Assembly: GCA_002790635.1 (NCBI GenBank)
Contig: PFVN01000101.1
Location: 1-5,231, forward strand
Length of the DNA stretch: 5,231 nt
Reading direction: 5' to 3'
DNA from: Candidatus Moranbacteria bacterium CG_4_9_14_3_um_filter_42_9
GTDB taxonomy: Bacteria; Patescibacteriota; Minisyncoccia; Moranbacterales; UBA2206
Under the pieces are notes generated by a model, which did no database searches, was not told the origin of the DNA, and worked only from the letters and a program-made list of their open reading frames with translations. A program made the translations under genes and the position numbers. Position 1 is the first letter of the stretch. Every line of letters begins with the position of its first letter. Below, one piece after another: positions 1 through 5,231 of this stretch.

Positions 1-1
1 T

Positions 2-106
2 CTCCATATGTCACCGATTGACTGGAAAGATTGGCTGGTGGTGATTGTATCAGTTTTAGCGGTTTTCTTTTTTGAAGAAGCGCGAAAAGAGGAGAATAAA
101 AAATAA
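2..106 (+). CDS. C-terminal end of a membrane protein, probably cation-transporting P-type ATPase (5' truncated)
   Basis: Only the last 34 codons are present; the gene enters from the left edge and stops at TAA 104-106. The visible peptide has a short polar stretch with a Ser-Pro-Ile-Asp-Trp motif, then one hydrophobic helix (WLVVIVSVLAVFFF), then a charged tail EEARKEENKK. A final transmembrane helix opening with a Trp and closing with an acidic residue followed by Arg-Lys is the usual end of P2-type cation-transporting ATPases, where this is helix M10 and the tail is cytoplasmic. That assignment rests on family resemblance of a very short fragment; another polytopic membrane protein is possible. 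The stop lies only 9 bases before murB, so the two are probably on one transcript. No catalytic motif (DKTGT, TGES) is in view. Confidence 0.55.
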   Translation, partial: LHMSPIDWKDWLVVIVSVLAVFFFEEARKEENKK

Positions 107-115
107 CCATAAATC

Positions 116-1045
116 ATGCTCGATATTCAAAAAGAGGTGCTTTTAGCCAAATATACAACTTTCCGCATCGGTGGGCCGGCTAAATATTTTGTGGAAGTGA
201 GAAATCAGGAGGAACTGGAAGATGCCTTGCGTTTTGGCAAGGATAACAAGTTGGATTTTTTTGTGTTGGGCGGGGGAAGCAATGTTCTGGTAAGCGACAA
301 GGGTTATGCGGGACTGGTAATAAAAAATAAAATGTGCTGTGTCGCTATAGACGGGGAAAAACTGGAGATTGATTCCGGAGTGTTCTTGGCAAAAGTCGTC
401 CGAGACGCCATTGATCATAATTTGTCCGGAATGGAATGGGCAACCGGCATCCCCGGGACTTTCGGGGGCGCAGTCCGGGGCAACGCGGGTGCGTATGGGG
501 GAGAGATAAAGGATGCCATAGAGTCAGTAAAAGTTCTGGATACGGAAAAAATGGAGATGATAACTTTTCAGAAAGAGGAATGTGATTTTCGCTATCGCCA
601 CAGCATGTTTAAGCTGAATCCAAAACTGGTAATTGTTTCGGCCATATTAAAACTACAAAAAGGAAACAAGGATGAAATTCAGAAAAAATCCCAAGAAATA
701 ATTACCGGGCGAATCAAAAAATTACCCCAAGGCGCGCCCAGTGCCGGATCGTTTTTTATCAATCCGGTGGTGAAAAATGAACAACTGAGAAAAGAATTTG
801 AAGCGGAAAAGGGTGTAAAAAGCAAAGAGAGTAAATTACCGGCCGGGTGGCTCATAGAAAAAGTTGATCTAAAAGGCAAAAAAGTCGGCGGGGCGGTTGT
901 AAACGAAATGCAGGCCAATTATATTCTCAACGCAGGTAATGCGACGGCGGAAGACGTGGTGATTTTATCCAGTCTCATCAAACAAAAGGTCAGGGTGCAA
1001 TTGGGCGTGCAGCTGAAAGAGGAAGTTCAGTTCGTAGGCTTTTAA
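116..1045 (+). CDS. murB: UDP-N-acetylenolpyruvoylglucosamine reductase (MurB)
   Basis: MurB is the cytoplasmic FAD enzyme that uses NADPH to reduce UDP-GlcNAc-enolpyruvate to UDP-MurNAc, the second committed step of peptidoglycan precursor synthesis. The 309-residue product is of normal length. The FAD-binding part opens with TTFRIGGPA (14-22), GGGSNVLV (52-59) and GMEWATGIPGTFGGAVRGNAGAYGG split across 105-129. YRHSMFK (160-166) holds the conserved Arg161. SAGSFFINP (209-217) holds Ser212, the expected proton donor, and the C-terminal LKEEVQFVG (300-308) holds Glu303, matching E. coli Glu325. The SAGSFF form and the short C-terminal domain fit type II MurB. The ATG at 116 is the first start after the upstream stop and brings the protein in just before the conserved Thr-Thr-Phe-Arg motif. 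There is no Shine-Dalgarno at normal spacing; a GGAG lies about 21 bases upstream inside the preceding gene. Probably co-transcribed with its neighbours on both sides. Confidence 0.97.
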   Translation: MLDIQKEVLLAKYTTFRIGGPAKYFVEVRNQEELEDALRFGKDNKLDFFVLGGGSNVLVSDKGYAGLVIKNKMCCVAIDGEKLEIDSGVFLAKVVRDAIDHNLSGMEWATGIPGTFGGAVRGNAGAYGGEIKDAIESVKVLDTEKMEMITFQKEECDFRYRHSMFKLNPKLVIVSAILKLQKGNKDEIQKKSQEIITGRIKKLPQGAPSAGSFFINPVVKNEQLRKEFEAEKGVKSKESKLPAGWLIEKVDLKGKKVGGAVVNEMQANYILNAGNATAEDVVILSSLIKQKVRVQLGVQLKEEVQFVGF

Positions 1046-1064
1046 TCATTAATTAAAAAAACAT

Positions 1065-1424
1065 ATGACAATAGAGAACAGCCGGAGATATTTTTATCGG
1101 GGAGTTGCGATCGACGACCGGACCTATGATTATATCGAAAAAAAAATAATCGCCATTGAAAAATTGTTAGAGAAAGTATCACAAGTGAGCATAGAAATTA
1201 ATTTGGACAAAAAAGGAAAATTCCGAGTGGAAGTGATGGTCAAAACTCCTTATAAATTATTTCGGGCGGAAGACACGACAATAAGCATCGAAGGCTCAAT
1301 CGATTCGGTGGATCTTCAACTGCGGGATCAGATAAAAAGCCAGAAAGACCGGCGGAAAACACTCATCCGAAAAGGCGGCAGGTTAATCAAAGAAAATTTG
1401 GTAGTTGATGAAAAAGCTAGATAA
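1065..1424 (+). CDS. hpf: Ribosome hibernation promoting factor, HPF/RaiA family (short form)
   Basis: The 119-residue protein fits the ribosomal S30AE family (HPF/RaiA/YfiA), which binds the decoding region of the 30S subunit and silences ribosomes during starvation or stress. The recognisable core is a beta strand with FYRGVAID (10-17), a helix ending near residue 37, a strand VSIEINLD (41-48), the family hallmark GKFRVEVMV followed by LFRAED (51-70), and a second helix IDSVDLQLRDQIKSQKDRR (79-97), matching the usual Ala-Ile-Asp...Leu-Arg-Lys-His-Lys pattern. The tail is strongly basic. It lacks the C-terminal dimerisation domain of long HPF, so it is a short-form protein; HPF versus RaiA/YfiA cannot be settled from sequence alone. 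It starts 19 bases after murB with only an A-rich leader and no Shine-Dalgarno. Its last 17 bases overlap the next gene, indicating coupled translation. Confidence 0.88.
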   Translation: MTIENSRRYFYRGVAIDDRTYDYIEKKIIAIEKLLEKVSQVSIEINLDKKGKFRVEVMVKTPYKLFRAEDTTISIEGSIDSVDLQLRDQIKSQKDRRKTLIRKGGRLIKENLVVDEKAR

Positions 1425-1692
1425 AAATAGTTTCGGCCAGAAAGTTTTAAAGGCAGTTGCTAAAATCTCCAAAGGCAGGACCTTGAGCTATCGGGAGGTC
1501 GCACGGGTGGCTGGAAATCCGAAGGCTCACAGAGCGGTCGGAAATATTTTGAATAAAAACCGTGATCCGAAAATTCCCTGTCATCGGGTAATCAGGTCAG
1601 ATGGAAAACCCGGTGGATATAATCAGGGACTTAAAAAGAAAGTGATGATTTTAAAAAAAGAAGGCGCATTAAAAAATCCTTTTATAAAGTGA
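1408..1692 (+). CDS. Methylated-DNA--protein-cysteine methyltransferase-type protein (stand-alone MGMT DNA-binding/catalytic domain)
   Basis: The 94-residue product is just the C-terminal domain of O6-alkylguanine-DNA alkyltransferases (Ogt/Ada-C/MGMT). These suicidal repair proteins move the alkyl group from O6-alkylguanine to their own cysteine. FGQKVLKAVAKI (9-20) starts the domain. SYREVA (27-32) carries the Tyr that helps flip the base, and RAVGNIL (42-48) is the recognition helix with its Arg finger. PCHRVI (57-62) holds the acceptor Cys58. GGYNQGLKKKVMILKKEGA closes the domain. The usual N-terminal RNase H-like domain of about 70-80 residues is absent. Because the cysteine is present, this is not a classic alkyltransferase-like protein, in which Trp replaces Cys. 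The ATG at 1408 is preferred; a TTG codon directly before it (1405) would add one residue. Translation is probably coupled to the overlapping upstream hibernation-factor gene. It ends in TGA. Confidence 0.88.
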   Translation: MKKLDKNSFGQKVLKAVAKISKGRTLSYREVARVAGNPKAHRAVGNILNKNRDPKIPCHRVIRSDGKPGGYNQGLKKKVMILKKEGALKNPFIK

Positions 1693-1698
1693 TTTTTT
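1671..1698 (+). terminator. Possible weak A/U-rich terminator hairpin at the end of the murB-hpf-MGMT gene group
   Basis: AAAAAATC (1671-1678) pairs perfectly with GATTTTTT (1691-1698), and inside it CTTT (1679-1682) pairs with AAAG (1686-1689), leaving a TAT loop and one bulged base. The structure spans the TGA stop of the alkyltransferase gene, and its right arm supplies a six-T run. It has few G-C pairs, so termination would be leaky. The same bases also form the -35 and spacer of the next promoter, so composition alone could explain the pairing. Confidence 0.35.
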
Positions 1699-1708
1699 GT
1701 GCTATAAT
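1681..1708 (+). promoter_or_regulatory. Extended -10 promoter for the gene at 1737
   Basis: A perfect TATAAT (1703-1708) is preceded by the extended element TGTG plus one base, giving TGTGCTATAAT at 1698-1708. A 4/6 match to the -35 box, TTTATA (1681-1686), sits 16 bases upstream. Transcription would start near 1715, giving a leader of roughly 22 bases with no Shine-Dalgarno before the ATG at 1737. This is a typical housekeeping sigma-70-type signal, and it marks the start of a separate transcription unit. Confidence 0.8.
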
Positions 1709-1736
1709 TGAGCCAAATAAAAACTAATATACAATT

Positions 1737-2477
1737 ATGAGCCAAAAAATAAACACCTGGCTGGGGACAGTAATCTTAATTATTATTTCCATAACTGCCG
1801 GTGTTTTTGTTTGGAAATATTATCAGCTGAATCCGATTCCGGAATTAAATAATTTTATTCAAAGCGGAGAGAGGAAAGAACCGCGAGCCTGCACGATGGA
1901 AGCCAAGCTTTGCGCGGACGGAACTTATGTTTCCCGTAGCGGGCCGAATTGCGAATTCGCGGCTTGTCCGGGCGAATCCGCTGTTGATACTTCAAATTGG
2001 CAAACTTATCGGAATGATGAATATGGATTTGAGTTTCAATATCCTGCTGGTTGGAATATGGATAATCGAAGAATAAGCCCTCAAAAAATTGAAGATTACG
2101 AAATTGGTTCTGATAATGCACCGATTCACTTTAATATAATTTCCCCAGACAAGCGTATCTTTCTGGCTGATAATAGCGGTGAAGTTAGTGATGGTCGGTG
2201 GGCTGTTGATCCAAGTTTTGCAGAGGGTAAAAGCGTATCAAATATCACATCAAACAGTCTTGAGTTGAAGAGATATGATTGGTATGACAACGAAGGTAAA
2301 TATGAGGGTGATACTTCCGGAAAAAATATTATAGTCGTCAGTCCAGAATTTAGTGTGAATGGCAATGATTTCTTTGTATCTTTTGAATGGGAGCAATTTC
2401 CAGGTGGAAATAAGCTATTAAAAAACAATCCGGATGACTTTATAAAAATCATTCCCACCTTCAAATTTACCAACTAA
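1737..2477 (+). CDS. Membrane-anchored extracytoplasmic protein with a four-cysteine segment and a PsbP-like domain, function unknown
   Basis: The 246-residue protein begins with a short polar N-terminus and one hydrophobic helix (about 9-26), best read as an uncleaved signal anchor; there is no lipobox cysteine. A linker follows, then a compact segment with Cys52, Cys59, Cys72 and Cys77 (C-x6-C-x12-C-x4-C) around KLCADGTYV and GPNCEFAACP. This could form two disulfides outside the cell. From about residue 88, WQTYRNDEYGFEFQYPAGW is the opening signature of PsbP-like domains (Trp, then Tyr-Gly-Phe-x-Phe-x-Tyr-Pro-x-x-Trp). The rest, to FIKIIPTFKF at the end, is alternating strand-like sequence fitting that fold. 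Proteins of this design are recurrent in Patescibacteria, but I know of no established role. The gene is monocistronic: it has its own extended -10 promoter and a strong terminator directly after the stop. Its ATG is the first after the promoter and lacks a Shine-Dalgarno. Confidence 0.85.
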   Translation: MSQKINTWLGTVILIIISITAGVFVWKYYQLNPIPELNNFIQSGERKEPRACTMEAKLCADGTYVSRSGPNCEFAACPGESAVDTSNWQTYRNDEYGFEFQYPAGWNMDNRRISPQKIEDYEIGSDNAPIHFNIISPDKRIFLADNSGEVSDGRWAVDPSFAEGKSVSNITSNSLELKRYDWYDNEGKYEGDTSGKNIIVVSPEFSVNGNDFFVSFEWEQFPGGNKLLKNNPDDFIKIIPTFKFTN

Positions 2478-2493
2478 AAACAACCATTTTTCT

Positions 2494-2536
2494 AAAGCTC
2501 GGCTTTTCCCGGTTTAAAGCCGAGCTTTTCTTTTTG
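2494..2536 (+). terminator. Strong Rho-independent terminator
   Basis: AAAGCTCGGCTTT (2494-2506) and AAAGCCGAGCTTT (2516-2528) form a perfect 13-bp stem with a 9-base loop. The stem is followed by a T-rich tract with one C (TCTTTTT, 2529-2536 region). It lies 16 bases after the stop of the PsbP-like gene and separates that unit from secA. No T-run lies on the opposite strand at the left side, so it appears to act in the + direction only. Confidence 0.93.
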
Positions 2537-2547
2537 GGAGCTTATTC

Positions 2548-2576
2548 TTTACGAAGGAGCTTTTTTTTGCTAAAAT
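2548..2576 (+). promoter_or_regulatory. Extended -10 promoter for secA
   Basis: TGCTAAAAT (2568-2576) gives an extended -10 (TG, one base, then TAAAAT, 5/6 to consensus). TTTACG (2548-2553) matches the -35 consensus at 4/6 with a 17-base spacer. The spacer contains an eight-T run (2561-2568). Transcription would begin near 2583, leaving a leader of about 49 bases. The promoter lies directly downstream of the preceding terminator, so secA is insulated from the upstream gene. Confidence 0.75.
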
Positions 2577-2596
2577 ACACTACAGGTAGTATATAA

Positions 2597-2615
2597 AGGC
2601 CTTATTTTAAGGCCT
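2597..2615 (+). promoter_or_regulatory. Hairpin in the secA mRNA leader
   Basis: AGGCCTTA (2597-2604) and TAAGGCCT (2608-2615) form a perfect 8-bp stem with a TTT loop. The stem ends 16 bases before the secA start codon and lies inside the predicted leader. No T-run follows, so it is not an intrinsic terminator. It could protect the 5' end or influence ribosome loading; a regulatory role is inference only. It does not resemble the SecM-type arrest leader of E. coli secA, since no leader ORF is present. Confidence 0.5.
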
Positions 2616-2631
2616 GTTAAGTTTAAATTTC

Positions 2632-5231
2632 ATGATATTTTTCAAGAAACTTTTTGGCTCGAATGAGCGGGAAATCGCCAAATTCCAGCCGATTGTTGAT
2701 CAAATAAATTCTTTTGAACCCCAGATCCGAAAGCTTTCTGACGAAGAACTAAAAGGAAAAACAAAGGAATTTCGGGAACGATTGAATCCACCAGCTGGCG
2801 GAGGCGAAAGTCTGGATGATTTACTTCCGGAGGCTTTTGCGGTGGTCCGGGAAGCTGCCGATCGCGTAATCAACGAAAGGCATTTCGATGTCCAGATGCT
2901 CGGCGGTATTGCCCTCCATCAGGGGCGCATTGCGGAGATGAAAACCGGAGAAGGAAAGACTTTAACTTCGACTTTGCCGATTTATCTCAACGCTCTGACC
3001 GGAAAAGGCGTCCATCTGGTGACTGTCAATGATTATCTGGCCAAACGCGACTGCAACTGGATGGGTTCGATTTTCAATTTTTTGGGAATTTCCACGGCTT
3101 GCATCATCCACGATGCTTCCTATATTTATGAACCGAAAATATTTGACGCCGATGAAGTGAGCGTCGAAATGGAGAATCTGAAACCGGTGAGCCGGCGCGA
3201 AGCTTATGCGGCGGACATCACTTATGGAACCAACAACGAATTCGGATTCGATTATCTGCGCGACAACATGGTCCAGAGTCTGGCACAGATGGTCCAGCGC
3301 GAACCGAATTTTGTCATTGTGGATGAAGTGGATTCAATTCTCATCGATGAAGCCCGAACGCCGCTCATCATTTCTGCGCCCGATACCGAATCGGCCAAGC
3401 TCTACAATCAATTCGCCCAACTCGTTCCGCGGCTGAAAGTCGGAGAAGACTTTGAAGTAGATGAAAAACAAAAAGCCGTGACGCTGACCGACAAAGGCAT
3501 TTCCAAGATCGAGAGTATGCTCGGAGTGGGGAACATTTATGAAACTGGAAAAATAAATTACGTCCATCATTTGGAGCAGGCGCTGAAAGCTGAGGTCATT
3601 TTTAAGCTCGACCGCGATTATGTCGTGAAAGACGGTGAGGTAATTATCGTGGATGACTTTACGGGGCGCCTGATGCCCGGCCGAAGATATTCCGAAGGCC
3701 TGCACCAAGCCATTGAAGCCAAAGAGGGCGTCAGGGTGCAGAAGGAATCGCGGACGCTCGCGACCATCACGTTCCAGAATTATTTTAGGATGTATAAAAA
3801 ACTGTCTGGTATGACCGGAACGGCCCTCACGTCGGCGGAAGAATTTTTTAAAGTCTATCAAGTTGATGTGGTGGAAATCCCAACCAATAAACCGCTGATC
3901 AGGAAAGACATGGCAGATGTGGTTTATAAGACAGAAAATGGAAAATTCAACGCCATTGTGGAAAAAATAAAGGAAATAAACAAAACCGGTCAGCCGGCAC
4001 TTGTTGGCACCATTGCTATTGAAAAGTCCGAGTATCTAAGTGCGCTCTTGCAAAGATCAGGCGTTCCGCATGAAGTTTTGAATGCCAAAAACCATGAGCG
4101 GGAAGCGCAAATTGTGGCCAAGGCCGGTCAGAAAGGCGCTGTGACGATTGCAACGAACATGGCCGGACGTGGAACCGACATTAAACTTGGAGAAGGCGTT
4201 AGGGAACTTGGCGGGCTTTTGATCATCGGCACGGAGCGGCACGAAGCGCGCCGCATCGACAATCAGTTGCGCGGGCGCGCCGGACGGCAAGGTGATCCGG
4301 GCGCCTCGGAATTTTACGTGTCGCTGGAAGACGAGCTGATGCGGCGCTTTGGCGGAGACAAGCTTAAGAATATTATGGATTCACTGGGTTTGCCGGAGGA
4401 CCAACCGATCCAGAATAAAATTATTTCCCGGACCATTGAAAATGCCCAGCAAAAAATCGAAGGCTTCAACTTTGACATTCGCAAGCACGTTTTGGATTAT
4501 GACGACGTCATGAATAAGCAAAGAGAAGTCATATACAAAAAAAGGAAAATACTTCTCGAAAAAGATAATGTGAAAAACGAGATGTTTGAAGATATTAAGG
4601 AAGAAATAGAAAGGATGATCTCTTTTCATGCGGTCGGCGAAGAAGGTGAATGGAATGTGAAGGAAATTTTTGAAAATTTCAAAGGGATCATTCCGGCAGA
4701 CGACAGCTTTTTGACGAAAATGGACGAGATCAGGAACGACCAGCGGGAAAATTCTGTGGAAAAGATTGGGAGCCTCACGGAATATCTCCTGGGCCTGGCC
4801 AAAGAAACATACAATAAAAAAGAGCAGGAAATCGGAGCCGACCAGATGCGTCAGATCGAAAAAGCCATCATGCTTCAAACAATCGACATGGCCTGGATGA
4901 ATCACTTGGATGAAATTGATTATCTACGCGAAGGGATAGGGCTCCGCGGTTATGGCCAGAGAGACCCGCTCATTGAATACAAAAGAGAAGCCTTCAGCAT
5001 GTTTTCGGGACTTATGGAAAATGTCCGGTCGTCCATCGTCCATACGATTTTCCGGATCAATGTCGTCCAGCCGGGAGTGCGGGAATCAAAACTCCAAAAT
5101 CTGAAATACAGCGGTCCGGCAGAAGTGGAACAGTTCGCTAGTGCCCGCAATGCTATGCCCGCCAGCAACGCTTCGCGTAGCGACGCAGGCTGGCATAGCG
5201 ATGCAGGCGGGGATGCCTCTGAAAAATCAGA
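2632..5231 (+). CDS. secA: Preprotein translocase subunit SecA (3' end beyond window)
   Basis: SecA is the ATPase that pushes unfolded secretory proteins through the SecYEG channel. The visible 866 codons carry the whole motor without a frameshift. The start [12 protein letters not shown] is typical. Walker A is MKTGEGKT (103-110), with [10 protein letters not shown] following; [17 protein letters not shown] spans 197-213. Walker B is DEVD (231-234) in [17 protein letters not shown]. The preprotein cross-linking domain runs from about 248 to 370 and is followed by GMTGTA (393-398). The second nucleotide-binding domain has [10 protein letters not shown] (508-517) and the Arg-finger motif [13 protein letters not shown] (545-557). 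The helical scaffold and wing end with [18 protein letters not shown] (771-788). NBD2 lacks the long insertion seen in E. coli after Gly-Thr-Asp-Ile and follows the short Bacillus-type form. Oddities are an extra segment at about 160-186 and two palindrome-encoded stretches at 52-57 and 841-859. Any C-terminal zinc motif would lie off the right edge. The start has no Shine-Dalgarno. Confidence 0.97.
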   Translation, partial: MIFFKKLFGSNEREIAKFQPIVDQINSFEPQIRKLSDEELKGKTKEFRERLNPPAGGGESLDDLLPEAFAVVREAADRVINERHFDVQMLGGIALHQGRIAEMKTGEGKTLTSTLPIYLNALTGKGVHLVTVNDYLAKRDCNWMGSIFNFLGISTACIIHDASYIYEPKIFDADEVSVEMENLKPVSRREAYAADITYGTNNEFGFDYLRDNMVQSLAQMVQREPNFVIVDEVDSILIDEARTPLIISAPDTESAKLYNQFAQLVPRLKVGEDFEVDEKQKAVTLTDKGISKIESMLGVGNIYETGKINYVHHLEQALKAEVIFKLDRDYVVKDGEVIIVDDFTGRLMPGRRYSEGLHQAIEAKEGVRVQKESRTLATITFQNYFRMYKKLSGMTGTALTSAEEFFKVYQVDVVEIPTNKPLIRKDMADVVYKTENGKFNAIVEKIKEINKTGQPALVGTIAIEKSEYLSALLQRSGVPHEVLNAKNHEREAQIVAKAGQKGAVTIATNMAGRGTDIKLGEGVRELGGLLIIGTERHEARRIDNQLRGRAGRQGDPGASEFYVSLEDELMRRFGGDKLKNIMDSLGLPEDQPIQNKIISRTIENAQQKIEGFNFDIRKHVLDYDDVMNKQREVIYKKRKILLEKDNVKNEMFEDIKEEIERMISFHAVGEEGEWNVKEIFENFKGIIPADDSFLTKMDEIRNDQRENSVEKIGSLTEYLLGLAKETYNKKEQEIGADQMRQIEKAIMLQTIDMAWMNHLDEIDYLREGIGLRGYGQRDPLIEYKREAFSMFSGLMENVRSSIVHTIFRINVVQPGVRESKLQNLKYSGPAEVEQFASARNAMPASNASRSDAGWHSDAGGDASEKS
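2787..2802 (+). repeat. 16-base palindrome translated within secA (N-terminal linker)
   Basis: TCCACCAGCTGGCGGA is a palindrome with a single mismatched pair (A2790 against C2799) around the core CCAGCTGG. It encodes the Pro-Pro-Ala-Gly-Gly stretch at residues 53-57. At this point other SecA proteins go straight from Arg-Leu to about two residues and Gly-Glu, so about four residues are extra here. This supports reading it as a small in-frame insertion rather than ancestral sequence; a chance palindrome is not excluded. Confidence 0.5.
5152..5208 (+). repeat. Nested palindrome with 18-base tandem repeat inside the secA C-terminal linker
   Basis: GCTATGCC (5152-5159) pairs with GGCATAGC (5192-5199), bounding a 48-base imperfect palindrome. 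Its centre is CGCT (5169-5172), loop TCGCGT, AGCG (5179-5182), with further GCC/GGC and GC/GC pairs between. Overlapping it, GCGTAGCGACGCAGGC (5175-5190) recurs with two changes as GCATAGCGATGCAGGC (5193-5208), a period of 18 bases. It is translated in frame as residues 841-859, including SRSDAG and WHSDAG. The encoded protein is low-complexity and unlike the rest of SecA. It resembles an in-frame palindromic repeat insertion; copies elsewhere in the genome cannot be seen here. Confidence 0.7.

Noticed and set aside
143..418. 91-residue open frame on the minus strand opposite murB
   Set aside because: It lies entirely inside murB, has no recognisable domain or upstream signals, and murB's conserved motifs explain the sequence.
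679..918. 79-residue minus-strand open frame opposite the murB C-terminal half
   Set aside because: Shadow of the coding strand; the + frame contains the catalytic SAGSFF motif.
1690..1692. TGA as a possible glycine codon (Gracilibacteria/SR1 code)
   Set aside because: Here TGA ends a protein at its normal family length, and no gene in the window needs TGA to be read through.
1408..1692. Alkyltransferase-like (ATL) protein
   Set aside because: ATL proteins have Trp in place of the acceptor Cys; this one has PCHR.
1951..1960. Perfect 10-base palindrome GCGAATTCGC
   Set aside because: It falls on the codons for the Cys-Glu-Phe-Ala part of the cysteine segment, is short, and has no flanking repeat; most likely chance.
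1855..2473. Two minus-strand open frames opposite the PsbP-like gene
   Set aside because: The + frame has a promoter, signal anchor and domain signature, and the minus frames have none of these.
2541..2568. Second terminator formed by GAGCTT/GGAGCT before the eight-T run
   Set aside because: The possible stem is short and interrupted; the T-run is better explained as the secA promoter spacer.
3206..3436. 76-residue + strand open frame within secA
   Set aside because: It is out of frame with SecA across the Walker B region and has no independent signals.
3334..3861. 175-residue minus-strand open frame opposite secA
   Set aside because: Antisense of the preprotein cross-linking domain; its length reflects the codon composition of the + strand.
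4057..5168. Four minus-strand open frames opposite secA, the longest 174 residues at 4381-4905
   Set aside because: All are antisense to the continuous SecA frame with intact motifs, and show no recognisable protein family.
1..5231. CRISPR array, tRNA, rRNA, insertion sequence or attachment site
   Set aside because: No regularly spaced repeats, no tRNA-like cloverleaf, no transposase or integrase frame, and no terminal inverted repeats with target duplication were seen.

Overview
The window looks like a stretch of chromosome from a small-genome bacterium of the Candidate Phyla Radiation (Patescibacteria, Parcubacteria-like). This is inferred from several traits: all genes are on the + strand, starts lack Shine-Dalgarno sequences, the MGMT-family protein is a stand-alone catalytic domain, one membrane-anchored protein combines a four-cysteine segment with a PsbP-like domain of the kind common in these lineages, and SecA carries an extra segment in its first nucleotide-binding domain. 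One gene ends in TGA and no internal TGA is needed anywhere, so the standard bacterial code fits and the UGA-glycine code of Gracilibacteria/SR1 does not.

Layout. Positions 2-106 hold the last 34 codons of a membrane protein, probably a cation-transporting P-type ATPase. It is followed after 9 bases by murB (116-1045, peptidoglycan precursor synthesis), then after 19 bases by an HPF/RaiA-type ribosome hibernation factor (1065-1424), which overlaps a short O6-alkylguanine-DNA alkyltransferase-type gene (1408-1692). These four are probably co-transcribed from a promoter outside the window. An A/U-rich hairpin at the end of the alkyltransferase gene is a weak candidate terminator.

An extended -10 promoter (TGTGCTATAAT, 1698-1708) then drives a single gene for a membrane-anchored extracytoplasmic protein (1737-2477), closed by a strong 13-bp terminator hairpin (2494-2536). 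A second extended -10 promoter (2548-2576) drives secA, the translocase motor ATPase, which begins at 2632 and runs off the right edge. All of its ATPase motifs are intact in the visible 866 codons.

The genes are mostly housekeeping: envelope synthesis, protein export, ribosome dormancy and DNA repair. I see no defence island, mobile element, CRISPR array or clearly new multi-gene system. The most unusual structure is in secA. Two palindromic stretches are translated in frame inside variable linkers of the protein: a 16-base one near codon 54, and a 48-base nested palindrome with 18-base tandem repeats at codons 841-859. They resemble in-frame palindromic repeat insertions such as the Rickettsia palindromic elements.
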